A stretch of 64,000 bases of DNA, from contig JASANG010002507.1 of the NCBI GenBank assembly GCA_030248215.1, forward strand, positions 1 through 64,000. The letters run 5' to 3'. The stretch comes from Enoplolaimus lenunculus. Its lineage: Eukaryota > Nematoda > Enoplea > Enoplida > Thoracostomopsidae. Position numbers and translations under genes: made by a program. The notes beneath the pieces are model-generated. The model saw only the letters and a list, made by a program, of their open reading frames with translations, had not been told where the DNA came from and ran no database searches. The first letter of the stretch is position 1. Each line of letters starts with the position of its first letter. This document shows, in pieces, positions 1 through 12,265 of the stretch.

Positions 1-505
1 AAGGTAATCGTGTTATATGGATATTCAAGGGTGAACCGAGTTTTGGTTTTACGTTATGGTACTGGAAATGCGTGACCAAATAGGATGTAAACCTGTTCAT
101 ATTGGTTTACCGAAGAACAACGCGCTGTGTTTTCAATTTTAGATTTTTGCTAAGTACGATGCTCATCGCAATATTCTCATTGATGATATTCTTTCGTCAC
201 TGGCCCGGTTGCCCAGTAGTAAACGAAGCATGAGAACGTACCGGTAATTAATTGTTGGCGAATCCGCAACGTTTTGTGTATGTATCGATAAAAGATGAAT
301 AAAATAGCAATGTTTAAAACGTCAGAAAGCAAGGCACTACACTTTGACGGTTTGTGAATAAAACAGAACACTGCACATCGTTTTAGTACAAGTGTTTCTG
401 CAGTGGTAGATGGTTGATTGAACGTTTTTGAGCCAAAAATGAAGGGCGTCAGAACCCGCGTTAGCCGCTGAGCAGTTTTTTTTTAATTTGGAACCTACAC
501 TCGAG

Positions 506-897
506 CAGGGTAAACCGAAATTATAATTTACCGGAACCGACTCCGGAGTTTGGAAAAATTATCGGAAACGCAACGGGAAGTAGAAAATGAAAAATACATG
601 CCAGCGAAAAAATCATTTTTAATTTTCTTTTTTGCAATATTATTGGTGAAATAACCCTAGTTGGAGACAGGTATTCACTTTATCTGCTGTATTTTAGATT
701 TTCATAAACCACGGAAGCGAAACCACTTTCGATGGTTTGTTTTCGGCGATTGGCAATTATTTGCAAACTATACTAATAAAATATTTTTATTTTTTATCGT
801 TATTTTTTACTAAATCATCTGAATTTCCACGAACCAAATTTTAATACCGGAATTTGTAATTTACAGGAACCGGAACCGGAAGTACGGTTGCACCCTG
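506..897. mobile_element. hAT-like MITE, GGAACC family (A)
   Basis: Starts CAGGGTAAACCG and ends CGGTTGCACCCTG, with ACCGGA/GGAACC units just inside both ends. Flanking octamers CACTCGAG and CGGTCGAC agree at 5 of 8 positions, as in an old TSD. It lies in the intron before the first visible NIPBL exon. Otherwise 1-973 shows no coding exon; an AAG|GTAATC at the very first bases could be the end of an upstream exon but cannot be confirmed. Confidence 0.72.
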
Positions 898-973
898 CGG
901 TCGACATGTGTGAATCATAGAGATAAGCGTTGGAGGTGTTTTTGTGTTTTTATCATCTTGCATATTATTTTAG

Positions 974-3900
974 GTTAAGTGCAGATGTTTACATTCAAAT
1001 GGTTACGGCGCTGATTATTCAACTTATCCAATCTTGTGTTAAGGTAGGCAGTATGTATTGTTTAGTAAGAAGCTAGCGGGCGGTCACAGAAGTGGGCGGC
1101 CGCCCCATGAAATGTTTTGTATACAGGTTATTTTTAGAATTAAAAATACAAAAATTAAAAAAATTCCTACTCGATTTACATAAAATAAAGACCGTCCTTC
1201 CAAAACAATTTTCTGCCACCTCCGGTGAAATAAGCATGTTGTTTTCCCGTTTGCACTTACTAGTAGATCTGCTATTTGTGTTGACTTTCAGTTGTACTAT
1301 ACATGCCGCAGACACGCGTTTCAAAACGATGAGTATCTGTCAAGTTGCGGTTGTGAACCATTCTACACAAACAACGAACAACTGATATTTTTTAGAATAT
1401 TGCTACTATTCTTAATGTCGTGATATTTGAACTTATGTTTGTTTTTGCAACTGTGAACCAACAGCTGTATGTTTAGCCGGAAATATTGAAAGATACCCGT
1501 TTTAAAAGGATATTTAAAATTCTGTCTCTCTCAAAAAATCCTGGGACCGTCGTTAATTGGAATTCCTAATTGTCATTCATCATTGATCAATTATGTACTA
1601 TTTTGGAAGATAATTTAGAATTAGTGAACGATTATCTCTTTATGATGTTTGTTTTTGCGGTACTTGATTGATTACAAATTGATTTAATTTAGTGTCCACC
1701 AAAAGAAACCGAAGAGAGCAGTCAGCTAATCTTGGACACAGCTTCCGGAGGCAAAAGCGATAAACCAAAAGGTGGGTGAGCCGTGTTTATAAAGGTTCTG
1801 TAAACTACCAGCTTTTTATATGTCTTATAAGTGGTGTGGTTGGAGCAGTTTGTTCCTAACGTATTCTGTTATGTTGATGTGCTAAGTTGTGGTTTTCAAA
1901 CCGTTGTGTGAAATTTTTTACGCCAGTCATGTTGACATTAATGCTTTATAGGTTTAGCCTAATTTTTCAGAAACTTCCACGGCACAAGATCGAGACTTCA
2001 TCATAACGAATTCGTATGAAAATGCAATGCGAACGGCACACAAGTTTTTATCTGTTTATTTAAATAAGTAAGCGTGACAGATTTATTTTAATGTTTATAC
2101 CTCCAGACGGTTATAGTACTGAGCAAATATTGATTTGGGTAAGTTGTAATTTTCGGTATGTTTTTCTGGTTTTATTGTCTTTGTTTTAATATGTCAGTTT
2201 TATATTTTTGGTTAAAAACGTGATCATACTTGGACTTTAATGATGCTTGATATGTCAGATGTACAACAAAACAAGACGATGATTATCGATCGCTGTTTGA
2301 AGCTTTCGTTTACGATCTCTTGGCATCTGTTAATAAGCCGGCATGGCCAGCATCAGAACTGCTGCTTAGTTTGCTTGGTAATTTACTGGTAAGCAAGTTC
2401 TTCATTATAAATGTTGTGATATCATGCGTCGAATTCTGAGGCTGTTGCTATACCTGTGCATCCATCATCTGGTGCCGGACCACGCCGCAAGCCAAAAAAT
2501 TTTGTATGCAAATTGTTATGTACTGCCATGTTCCGATTCACGTGCGTTGCCGTATGGTGTCGAGCACCGTTAAAATAGTCAAAAAGTTTAGAGTCATGAT
2601 TGTAAACATTGCGGTGATGTGTTTGCTGTTCAATTTTAGGTCAAACACTTTAGTAATAAATCTGTGGATATGTCGCTTCGTGTTGCATCTCTTGATTATT
2701 TGGGCGTTGTTGCTGCGCGTTTACGAAAAGACGCTGTACTGTCCCAGTTGGATGCAGGAATGTTGAAACAAGTTGTTAAACATCTCACACAAGACGAATC
2801 AAACGAAGACTGTGATAATGACGACAAGAAAGACAGTGATAAAGTGTGACAAGCTTGATTTGTTTGAGTTAGCAAGAGAATTTCGATGTCAACCTCTCTT
2901 TAAGATTTTTGTACTCGAGGATCAAGCAGTATTTCAGTTGGTAGGAGAAGATCCCTTCGAAATTTTAAATTTTATAGGATGTGGCCTCTTGTTCCAATGT
3001 CCTTTATGCACCATGCTAGAATGTATAAATTCGAATTGCGCTTTTAACTTGGGATTATGGTTCTTCTAATGGCCGCTAGACTTTTGATGTTCGTAAATTT
3101 TTAGCCTTGAAGAAGTTTTCTGTAGTGATTGTCATTGTGTCTTAATACGTTCGTTGTAATGGGCACAGCTAAAAGCTTAAGCTTCATTGACAATTTGTTT
3201 GTATTCATATGGGAGTTTCCAATTATTTTTCTGCTTTGGCATGACTTTGACTATGCGGCGAGTTAGTATTTATTTTCGTACTCTTAGGTTTATTCTGGTC
3301 CTGAAGTGATAAAAATTCTTCAAAAAGCGCTAATCGATTACTTACTTGAAGAGACTGAAAATGATCCAGCAATACATGTAATCATATTAGCCTTTTATTT
3401 TTAGAATTTTAATATAATTTTTAACTACGCTGAGATTTAAATTTGTTTAATATTGTGAAATATTTTAAGGTATTAGTATAGTTTTCTATACAAAATCATA
3501 AAAAGTCAAGAATGTTTGTGAAAACGCGACAAAACATATCTTTATTTGTTGGCGTTTATCTCGTGCTCTTTCACAGTAAAACTTCGTGCATTGTGATATT
3601 GACAAAAGTGACCGGTGTTTTATAGCTTGCAAAATGCTTGCATTGTTTTTGGTATTTTTATAGTACGCACGCCAGTTTTATATTGGACAATGGTATCGTG
3701 ATGCTACTGTGGAGCTGGAGAAATCATTAAAATCTAAAGAAGCTCCAGGTTGGTTTATTAAATTTAATTTGGATTTCGGGAAACTAATTAACAGTCACGG
3801 TCAGATTTAATGGCATTTGCGATTACCGAATAGAACACTAATAGGATTGTTACTTAATGACCCAGAAATTTTAACTTCTACCCGCTGTGCGGCATATGAT

Positions 3901-4899
3901 TTTTTATTATGCAAAACTTTAAGCCAACCGGACCCGTAGTCAAAATGGGCCCAGGGGAGCTGATCCTACTGAAAAAGGTTTGCCCTTTCCCCCCTGTAAA
4001 ATTTTCAACATCAAGTCTATATGGTACTACATTAATATAAATTGAAATTAAAATAAATCAGATCCTGATGCGACAGACGAAACGTCCAATGGTGGTGCAA
4101 CAGAACGCGGAATAACGGAAGAAGCCGCTCATGAGAAAGCTGCTGCAACCAAAACATTCCTTTTGACTCTTGAAGCTTTGAATACTGAGCGAAACGAGCC
4201 CGGATCAAAGTTACAGTGAGAACATATTTTACCCTTATCTTGTGGTTGTATACATTTTCGATAATTGGTGGTAATTTAATATGTGCATCTAAGAACATGA
4301 TTCTGCGGGAAAATTTAGTTTTTGCATCAACGGAGATTCAACTTAATATGTTTATCACGTATCCGCAGGTTGAATTATATAATTGTTGTTCATTATTTTG
4401 TCAGAGAAAAGCACGGTACCTCATGTTATATAAATATATATGCAAAATGTAATTTGTAATCGAGAGTTTATTTCAGCGCTCATGATAACGTGCTTAATGA
4501 TGACAGCGCAGAGTTTGTTGTAAAATATTTGGCATCAAAGCGACCGTTTTCGCAAGCGTTTGATTTATATCTTTCACAGGTATATTGATACACAATTTTC
4601 TGTTGAATGTTGAATGTAAATCGTGAGGCTAACCGGGATTGTATGGTCAATTTTGTTGTGGAGGAAGTGAGATTGATGCCTGAGCTGTAGAAAATTGGAC
4701 TAATGTGTCATAAAACGTTTGGTCTGTAAATGAGCAATGAAATAAGCCAAATATGACGCGGAATAATCAGTATTGTTAATAGCTGTACAACGTAATTCAG
4801 ATATTGCGCGTTCTCAATGAAACTGCAGTTCCGGTCCGAACAAAAGCTATGCGTTGCTTATCGGCTGTGGTAGAAGCGGATCCGGCTATTTTGGAAAGG
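974..4899 (+). CDS. NIPBL: NIPBL/Nipped-B/SCC2 cohesin loader, partial (ten internal exons)
   Basis: Loads cohesin on chromatin in the nucleus as the HEAT-repeat subunit of the SCC2-SCC4 complex. Exons by GT-AG sites and continuous frame: 974-1043, 1693-1771, 1971-2067, 2259-2388, 2640-2843, 3288-3377, 3676-3748, 4062-4215, 4477-4579, 4801-4899 (about 366 codons). Recognition comes from conserved NIPBL blocks: SLRVASLDYLGVVAARLRKD in exon 5, LQKALIDYL in exon 6, FYIGQWYRDATVELEKSLKS in exon 7, YLASKRPFSQAFDLYLSQ in exon 9 and NETAVPVRTKAMRCLSAVVE in exon 10. These fall in the same order as in vertebrate NIPBL, within the HEAT-repeat half. The N-terminal part lies left of the window. The expected next block (about 800 C-terminal residues) is not visible downstream. 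Reading on into the intron after 4899 soon meets a stop. Family call is secure; whether the gene is intact is unknown. Confidence 0.93.
3931..4015. repeat. Dispersed repeat J (GGCCCGTAG / TTTTGGCCCTCC type), fragment
   Basis: Holds GGACCCGTAG, a GGGCCCAGGGG tract, then GAAAAAGGTTTGCCC and AAAATTTTCAAC. The same motif order, in better preserved form, recurs near 59444-59612 and 61632-61772. It lies in a NIPBL intron. Family unknown. Confidence 0.5.
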
Positions 4900-5423
4900 G
4901 TAATGACAGTTGTTTTGCATTTTTCCTGTTGTTATATTACTTTTCCAGCTGATCGTTGAGTGTTCTTTTGAATTCGGACAGAACGCATGTTTCTGATTGC
5001 TTCTAAATATAGTTTTAAATGCATTCAAACAGGTTTGACATTGAACTCACAAGAAACTGAACCAACTCTTTCTTTTCTAACAACAGATCTAGAATCTTCA
5101 TTGGAAGCCATATGTGATTCTAAAATATCAAGTAATATATAATTTACAGTAAACAGTATATATGTAAAATAAATTAATAAATATACAACATAAAACTATT
5201 TAAATAAATTAAAAATGTTGTTTATTTGGTTTTAACCCATTGTAAAATTTTTTAAAAATAAATCTATTTCATATGTACATAAACCAGATGGATGTACTGT
5301 ACGCAATTGGGTTTGGGTAATGTTTAGCACCACCACCGCCATACCTTGCTCTTATAATTCACTTATTTGTGAATTATTTTGGTGACGTTTTATTCACGTG
5401 AGCTTGAGGCATTACCCGTCATG
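4900..5423. other. Stretch after the last visible NIPBL exon; no gene seen
   Basis: No exon continuing NIPBL is recognisable. Around 5160-5190 there are several AATAAA-type words in AT-rich sequence, which could serve as a polyadenylation region, but nothing proves a transcript end. A perfect 9-bp stem with a 6-nt loop (ATAATTCAC / GTGAATTAT) lies at 5354-5377, next to a short GC-rich patch (CACCACCACCGCC). Confidence 0.5.
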
Positions 5424-5988
5424 GCGGTAATTAAATTTTAAATTAATCTTAAATAATTAATAAAAGTAACTTATTAAAGATATTAACTTCAATTAATATT
5501 AAAATCAAATTACATTTACAAATTTAAATATAATATAAAGAAATTAATATTAAAGTTATTTAATAATTAAAATTTAGATTAATAATAAATAATTAATAAA
5601 AGTAACTTATTTAAGATATTAACTTAAGTAATTTTAAAATATAATGACATTTATTAATTTAAATAATTAACCATTAATTAACTTAACAATAAACTATTTT
5701 TAAACATTTTTATAATTTGAACAATTTTTTTAAAAATTTTTTAATTTTAAATTATAATTAAATTTTAATTAACAATTTTTGTGTGACGTTTTATATTATT
5801 ATTACTTATGGTAATATAATAATGCAAATTAACAATTTTTTGAAAATTTTGTATTTTTTGTTTTTAAATAACACTAAAATAACAAAATAGCCAAATAAAT
5901 AATAATTAATTTTAATTAGTAATACTTAAATAATTATTAAAAATAATAATTAAAATTAATATAATATATAACGATTATTAAAATTAGA
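5424..5988. repeat. Very AT-rich block with a long direct repeat
   Basis: Nearly pure A/T, far above the rest of the window. A unit starting AATTAATAAAAGTAACTTAT occurs at about 5455-5526 and again at about 5590-5664, with small differences and a period near 135 bp. It adjoins the truncated end of the LINE fragment and contains no recognisable coding sequence. Confidence 0.7.
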
Positions 5989-6231
5989 TTAATGCTTGAA
6001 AGTTCCAACTTTATCAATAACAAAATCCGGTAAACTTTCAACCGTATACTTTTTTTCATCTATAATAATTAATGGAACTTTTCCATTTTCCAAAACTCTA
6101 TATTTATAGCCAAATATTCTATTAATCTTATGCAAATATTGAATTTTTTGATTTTTGCCAGGTTCATGATGATTTCTAATAGAAACCAATTGTTTTCCTT
6201 TCGCACGTAACGTGTTATTCATGCTTTTCAA
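5989..6231 (-). CDS. Unrecognised AT-rich open frame at the LINE junction
   Basis: An open frame of about 80 codons, with first ATG at codon 4. It is rich in Lys, Ile and Tyr and contains YRVLENGKVPLIIIDEKKYT. It abuts the point where LINE reverse-transcriptase similarity stops and is in another frame. The sequence does not resemble the RT palm motifs expected next in a LINE. It may be a chance frame or a remnant of whatever DNA joined the LINE here. No function is proposed. Confidence 0.25.
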   Translation of the reverse strand: MKSMNNTLRAKGKQLVSIRNHHEPGKNQKIQYLHKINRIFGYKYRVLENGKVPLIIIDEKKYTVESLPDFVIDKVGTFKH

Positions 6232-7895
6232 ATGACCGATTCTAATCTTTTTGCCAAAACTTTCGTAAAAATCTTATAATCTATATTCAGCAACGTAATT
6301 GGCCGCCAATTATCGCGACACGTTTTCCTTGAATTCCCTTTATATAATAGGGTAATAACACCATCATATGCGGAGAAATTGAGCTTAAAATCATCCAAGA
6401 ACGCGTTATACATTTTACACAAAAATTCAGATAATATTCCACAAAACAGCCAATAGAATTCAACAGGAATACCATCGTATCCCGGCGTCTTTTTACCCTG
6501 CATAGATTTAATAGCGCTCGCTATTTCAACTGACGTAATGGGTCCCTCTAAAGTATTTTTTTCCACCTCACTCAACTTGGAAAGACCATTTTGTGCCAGA
6601 AAAAAAGTGAGATCTTCTCCGCTTATCCCTTCCGATCTGAATACGTTGGAATACTGCTCAGTAATTTCACCTAGAACTGCATCTGAGTCTGTTACTAACG
6701 TGCCATCAGACCTTTCGATCGAGCTTATATGCCTGGCTTCCCAGTTCTTACGTTGAAGAGACTTGACTGTTGCTAAAGAGGCGTTGTCATTTACCTCACT
6801 ACCGTAGTACGTATTATGCCTGCAAGAAGCAATATAAAATGCATTCAATTATTCGATTTCATTTTTTAGCTTTTTAAGACCCGATCTGAGATTCGGATTG
6901 TTTGGATACTGTCCTATAAGAATTTGTACATTAATAACTTGGCTCTCTAATGATTTCCTCAACATGTCGCGTTCCTTAGCTTTATTTTTACCCAACTTTA
7001 CAAAGAAGGTTTTAACATCAGCCTTAAATACTTCCCACATCATAGAAAACCCTGTGGAAATGTTCATTAAATGTTTGAGCCGCGTTAAAACAAAGGTCTG
7101 TACGCCGACTTCATCCAAAAGCATTGTATTCATCTTATAGTATCCTTTACCTCTCTTTAAATTAGGTAAGCGAATCTTAACTCTAAACAACCTATGATCT
7201 GTCTTGTTCACTGCGCGAGCGGTACACAAAGCGCCCGGTTGTAAAAAAGCCGGCATATAAATCCGATCTATACGAGACTGACTTCCATGAATGTCTGAAA
7301 GAAAAGTAAAAAAGTCGTTTTTATTTGGATGTGTCTCCCTAAAAACATCAGATATCACCAACAGTTCCTTCAAACAATAAAGCTCTCTCAGGCCTTGCTG
7401 CTGATCATATGACGGCCGTGATCGGTCCAAAACCGGGTCCTCAACTAAGTTAAAATCACCCAACATAATAACACATTTATAATCAAACCAAAACGAATTT
7501 TGCACTTGTTGCATCAGCTGGTTGAAAAAAACTACTCGCTGCTCGCCGTTCGCGGGAGCATAAATACCAATTAAGAAAAAAGAAAGAGAGCCAATACTAA
7601 AAGCAATCGTGACCGCCCTACCCTGAATATTAAAAATGTTTTCAATTTGACCAACAGGAGCTGTCCTATTTATAAGGACCGTTACCCCTGTTTTACTATT
7701 CTCCTCGCTTGCTAAACTGTGAAATATTTTAAAATTGCGTGAGAAAATTCTATCAAAAATCTCTGCATCCCAATTGTTTTTAAAATGTGTCTCTTGCAGA
7801 CAAATCAAATCCAAATCTTTTATCCTTTCAAAAACTATCGACACTTTTCGAAAATGCTTAATGCTTACCAAAAAACAAAACGCTCTAAAAGAAAT
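6228..7895 (-). mobile_element. LINE fragment: AP endonuclease plus start of reverse transcriptase (L1/Tx1-like)
   Basis: Part of ORF2 of a non-LTR retrotransposon. The endonuclease (about 7895-6849) shows DLICLQETHF, LIGIYAPANGEQ, MLGDFNLVEDP, SQSRIDRIYMP and a TDH in place of the usual SDH. After an in-frame TAA at 6849-6851 the same frame continues as RT fingers (6848-6228): KKTPGYDGIPVEFYW, NWRPITLLNIDYKIFTKVLA. Similarity ends at LAKRLESV, so the catalytic FADD box, thumb and 3' UTR are missing. The 5' side stops near the start of the endonuclease, so the fragment is cut on both sides. L1/Tx1 assignment is by overall look. Not active. Confidence 0.88.
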
Positions 7896-7919
7896 AAATT
7901 TATAAAACTATGCAAAAGT

Positions 7920-7995
7920 TCATTACCGAAATTGCAGGAACTTCCGACAAAAAATCCCGCAGGGCCGCATATAGATTTTGTGCAGTAGCCGGAGG
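7920..7995. mobile_element. CCGGAG-family (G) MITE fragment
   Basis: CCGAAATTGCAGGAACTTCC followed by CCGGAGGCAG matches the inside of the better preserved elements at 52784-53113 and 52262-52350 (CGAAATTGCCG...CTCCGG). It adjoins the 5' edge of the LINE fragment, so one may have interrupted the other. No intact ends. Confidence 0.5.
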
Positions 7996-10900
7996 CAGAA
8001 CTGCGGTGTACGCTTCTTAGCAGTATGAAGGCAGCCGTAACCGTCCCTCAAGTACCGCACCAGCGGTTCTCACACTAAATGTAAAAGTATATACTTCGTA
8101 GTATTTTCTATTCATCAATTGCTTAGCACGAGAGGTTTGAAGAGCGATAGCTCTTACCTTGTTTAAGTGTAAACTTCTTCAGTTATTACTATGTTACACC
8201 CTGATTTTCACAGTAGACTTTCACAAAAGGTTTTCAAAATTAATCTCTAGTTACACGTTTACGCGATACTACATTTTCGATCAGCTCATCCTGCGATTGA
8301 ACGAACAATTCATTTTATTAAAATTCATAGAGCAAATTCAGCAGAATATTTATCATTAACACAAGAGCTAAAAAGTTCATGAAAAATAACATCAATCATA
8401 TAAATTATCGGCATAATTTATATAACAAACACCAGGAATGATAGCAGAAATCCGCCTCGTACATGAGAAAAACCTACACAATATAGGCAAACGATTCGAC
8501 CTCAATAACTTAATAACGCTGCTCACATTAGCCAATCAACCTTTGCAGCCGACAATACGACACCGAATATCTACAGTTTTTAAGGAGAAAAAATTCTCGA
8601 CAGAAACGTAGGCAGATTTATAGGTCACATATGTAAAACAAACCCATTTCGAAAACTGATTGATAACATACGCTGGTCGAAAAGCAGTCGGAAAACTTCA
8701 AAAGCATGACCGAAATCTATGCTGTAACAAAGCAAGAAACAAGTATTTTTTGCTGATAACCCATGAAGCTAAGTAACGTCTGCTATATGGCATTTCCTTC
8801 AAAAATGCGAGCGTAGGACGACTAACCTATGGGTCGAAAACACAAACATCCGCCATAAATCTAGTTAGTGATAAGCCAAGACAATGCTTGGCGGTCACAA
8901 GCTTAAGAGAAAACGCCATGTTAATACAAGGTTTTTGTTAAAATGTCCTGTTTCACACACACAGGGAAACATTTTTCACAAATAACGAAACATTTAAGAC
9001 AGGGCTTTACAGAACCGAACATAGTACGATACCGTCATCTATTTGAAATATTGAAATAACTGCATCTATTTGAAATATTGAAATAACTGTAGAACGCTAC
9101 TAAATTACCCCAAAACTTTCATTATACCAACAAAGCGTGATATTAATATGAAATACCAGCACTATTCATTCATAAATAAAGTATCATCGCTAAGCTAAAA
9201 TAATTTTAACATTCGGCAGCAATAATAACAAGCAACACTGCAGTATGTCCACTAAAACAACATGTCCAGCGTCTGCGTTGCGGCTACACTCCGCAATTAT
9301 ATACACATAACATAAACATGCACTTTAACCGAAAATCCCCAAATCGACAAGTTTTGCTGAGACAATTTTGCACATGTAACAGTTGTATGAATATCTGAAA
9401 TTGACTACGAAACAGTAAACAATGTTGCTGCAACACAATCTCAATTCAATTGTTGAACTTGATATCGTCACAAATAAAAAATATTCGCTGAACATGACGA
9501 GAGTAGCGAGCAGAAAACACAATGAAATAACAAACGATTTGTAGCGGATCAGTATAATAAACAGCTCTTTAAATACTCTAGCACATTTAGCTACACGTGT
9601 AAAGATAGCGATATACAATTAACAACATATACATAAATATTAATATGAACGTTTACACATAAAAGCGAAAACAACCTGCGACTTAAATACATTGATGAAA
9701 ATTTTTTTAACCAAACAATATTCCAGAAACCTGAATTAATTTGGTATCAAAAGTCTATTATAAAGCCGTATTTACACATGCAAGTTTATTGCAGCTGCAC
9801 ATTTTTGACGTTAAAATATGTTTCAAATGCCACGGGCAAGCACTGATAGTTGAGCTTAATGCAGATGCAGAATGCATACTGTATTGCAGCACAGTGGCCA
9901 TTTTCAAAGTTGCAGCTGCGCTAAACTGAATCATGAAAACCACTTTATCAACTGCTTAACGGATATATGCGACAATGTTTGATTGAAATTAATTCGAACT
10001 TCATCAGCCAGCCACAAATTAAAACTTCAGACAAAGGAATCGCGGAATTTCACAAAAGTAACAAAAATATGTCATTCGCTGAAGGAATTACAAAAACTTT
10101 CGTGCAAAACTTCTTGCCTACCAGGCGAGTCGTTCAATTCAACCCGCTGGCTCACTTGGCACAAAAGAAACTATCACGAACAGCCGCACGGCAGTTACCA
10201 TCACCTACGAACGTATTGCAAAATCTACCTACGTTAGAACAAAGCTGCACCATAATGCCTTGTCGCTAAAATGAACACATTTCACACAAAAAACACAGGG
10301 CTTCTTTTGCCAAAATTAATCATTGTAAAACAATAAAAGTGTTTCAAAAAATTTCATACATGAAACAGTTGACTCATAGAGAGAGAGAGACAAAAAGTGG
10401 TCGTCTCAAGGTCTTATTAGTGTTTCACCTGTAGATTTGTTTGTTGATAGGATTGTTATGTTATACAAGTATATATAGTATTTTAAGAGCGCACTACATC
10501 TTTGGCAAAAATTCCGATTCAACCTCACGTCAGGTGTATATACAGCACTATATACTAAAATCTCACTACTAGTTATTTAATATTTATAATTTAATTTGCG
10601 TGTATCACTCGACATTCACAAGAATCAACCAATTGCTTGTAAAAATGGTATTCCGAATTTAGTTCACTGGAACGTACTTTATATCTGCCAATTTAAGCTG
10701 ATATACACTTACTCCACAGTACATGAACGTTTTAGATTTTAACATAACTTACGCTTAGTTCAAACTTTGCGGGCATATAACTAGTGCTACAGTACTTACA
10801 GATAAAAGGGATTGCAAAAATATCTCATCACCGAGTTATATACTGCTGCTTAAATGAGTATAACACAAGTTCAATCGCCTGTTTGGTATTTTCATTAGCA

Positions 10901-12012
10901 AGTTTCCCCCAAATTTTACAAAAAACGCGCTTTAGATTAAAATGTGACGAATTTGCAGGTCAAATACAAGTCGCGAAAACCACCTGTTACAGTAAATTTT
11001 ATGACAGGGGAGACGACATTAACACTTACAATAAGGGTCGAACTAAGGTAACAACTTAGACAACAGTTTTGGCTCTAGCTTTGGTACACGGTTTCCGAAA
11101 CCTAAACCTAAGTCAGTGGCGGGGTAAGTGTACAAGAGCTATACATGCGATATATTAATATACATATATGTATAAATACACCGAAGTATATACATATAAA
11201 TACGCATATATATAGTGCATTTAAACACATATGTATCCATCCAATCATTAAACCAACTAGTAAACAAGCGTTTAGATGACGGTTCTCCTGGTTTAACCCT
11301 GTAGCATACGTACTACTATTCAACAGCACAGACATGTATATATATGTACACATATATACATATATATTTACGAAACCAGCCATGAAGCGTTGTATATAAG
11401 CTTTGTGTAATGTGTAGGTATGTAACTATTGATTGATCTACGTGTAGTGCTTACTATGTTGCTTTATAAGTTTTCACATAACATTCGTGTGCACACAAAT
11501 AAACGTAGGTATATCTGTTTGTCCCGACGTGCATTATGTAAAATAAATTAGCGTTTACGATATACAACCTAAGCTACCTCGTAAGGACTGTCAGGATGCA
11601 TACCCCTTGTTTTCGCTTCCACGTTAGCTCGATTGCGATGCCGCACAGTTAGGGACGTGTTCAGCATTTCAGTTCGAGAAGGCATAGCCCATGTATAACG
11701 AAATTTTTGATCTGTAGAATAAACGGAAGCCTGTTACAGCTTTTTCTTGTCTCGCTGAACATTTCATAAGAGTATATACCTCTCACTCCCAACTGCTCCA
11801 TTTGTATACACCACGGACACAGTTGAATACTTCTGGGTTTTGATTTATTCCCTCGCCAAACACTCAACTGATACGACCGTTCTACGCTTGCACTGCTTGC
11901 TTACGCTACTACTACTAGTACTACTCGTAAACACGGTTAATATACATTTGCATGCCTCAATTCTGTAGGTAACATGTTTGAAACTTTTCAATTATTTTTA
12001 CTATCTGTTAAT
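7996..12012. other. Intergenic stretch, no gene recognised
   Basis: Many stops in all frames, no conserved peptide, no splice-bounded exons that I recognise. A 27-bp unit starting CATCTATTTGAAATATTG is repeated exactly in tandem at 9036-9062 and 9063-9089. A GAGAGAGAGAGAC run lies near 10378, and TATA/ATAC-rich low complexity fills 11130-11380. CAGTGGCGGGG near 11113 resembles a hAT end without a visible partner. Confidence 0.55.
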
Positions 12013-12265
12013 CAGGGCGCAACCGGAATTCCGGTTCCGGCATTTTTTCAGCTTCCGGTTCCGGTAAATTTTTACCGGAATTAAAAATTCCGGTATTAAA
12101 TTTCGGTTGGTGGAAATTAAGATTTTTTAGTAAAAAATGACGACAAAACTTAACTAGATTTCATTCGCATAATATATAAACCTTGACAATCGCCGAAAAT
12201 AAACCATTGTGAGTGTCTTAGCAGGGCAGCAGATAAATGTTAGTCTCCAAACTAGGGGTGTCGGG
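12013..12265. mobile_element. GGAACC-family (A) MITE, one end only
   Basis: Begins CAGGGCGCAACCGGAATTCC, followed by GGTTCCGG units and an interior that follows the reverse complement of the copy at 22580-22968 up to about 12265. The opposite CCCTG end is absent, so the copy is truncated. Confidence 0.72.

Noticed and set aside
1073-1385. Overlapping open frames on both strands after the first NIPBL exon
   Set aside because: They lie inside an intron bounded by good NIPBL splice sites and resemble no protein.
5040-5145. AG before ATCTAGAATC as an alternative last NIPBL exon
   Set aside because: It would add one residue and a stop; no conserved sequence, though nearby AATAAA words make a short isoform conceivable.
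6287-7140. Open frames opposite or offset to the LINE domains
   Set aside because: Shadows of the endonuclease/RT frame; no independent motif.
9967-10269. 100-codon + strand frame downstream of the LINE
   Set aside because: No recognisable domain, a second overlapping frame of equal length, no splice or codon support.
11108-11383. Possible membrane protein (Tyr/Ile/Cys-rich frame)
   Set aside because: Translation of ATAC/TATA low-complexity sequence.
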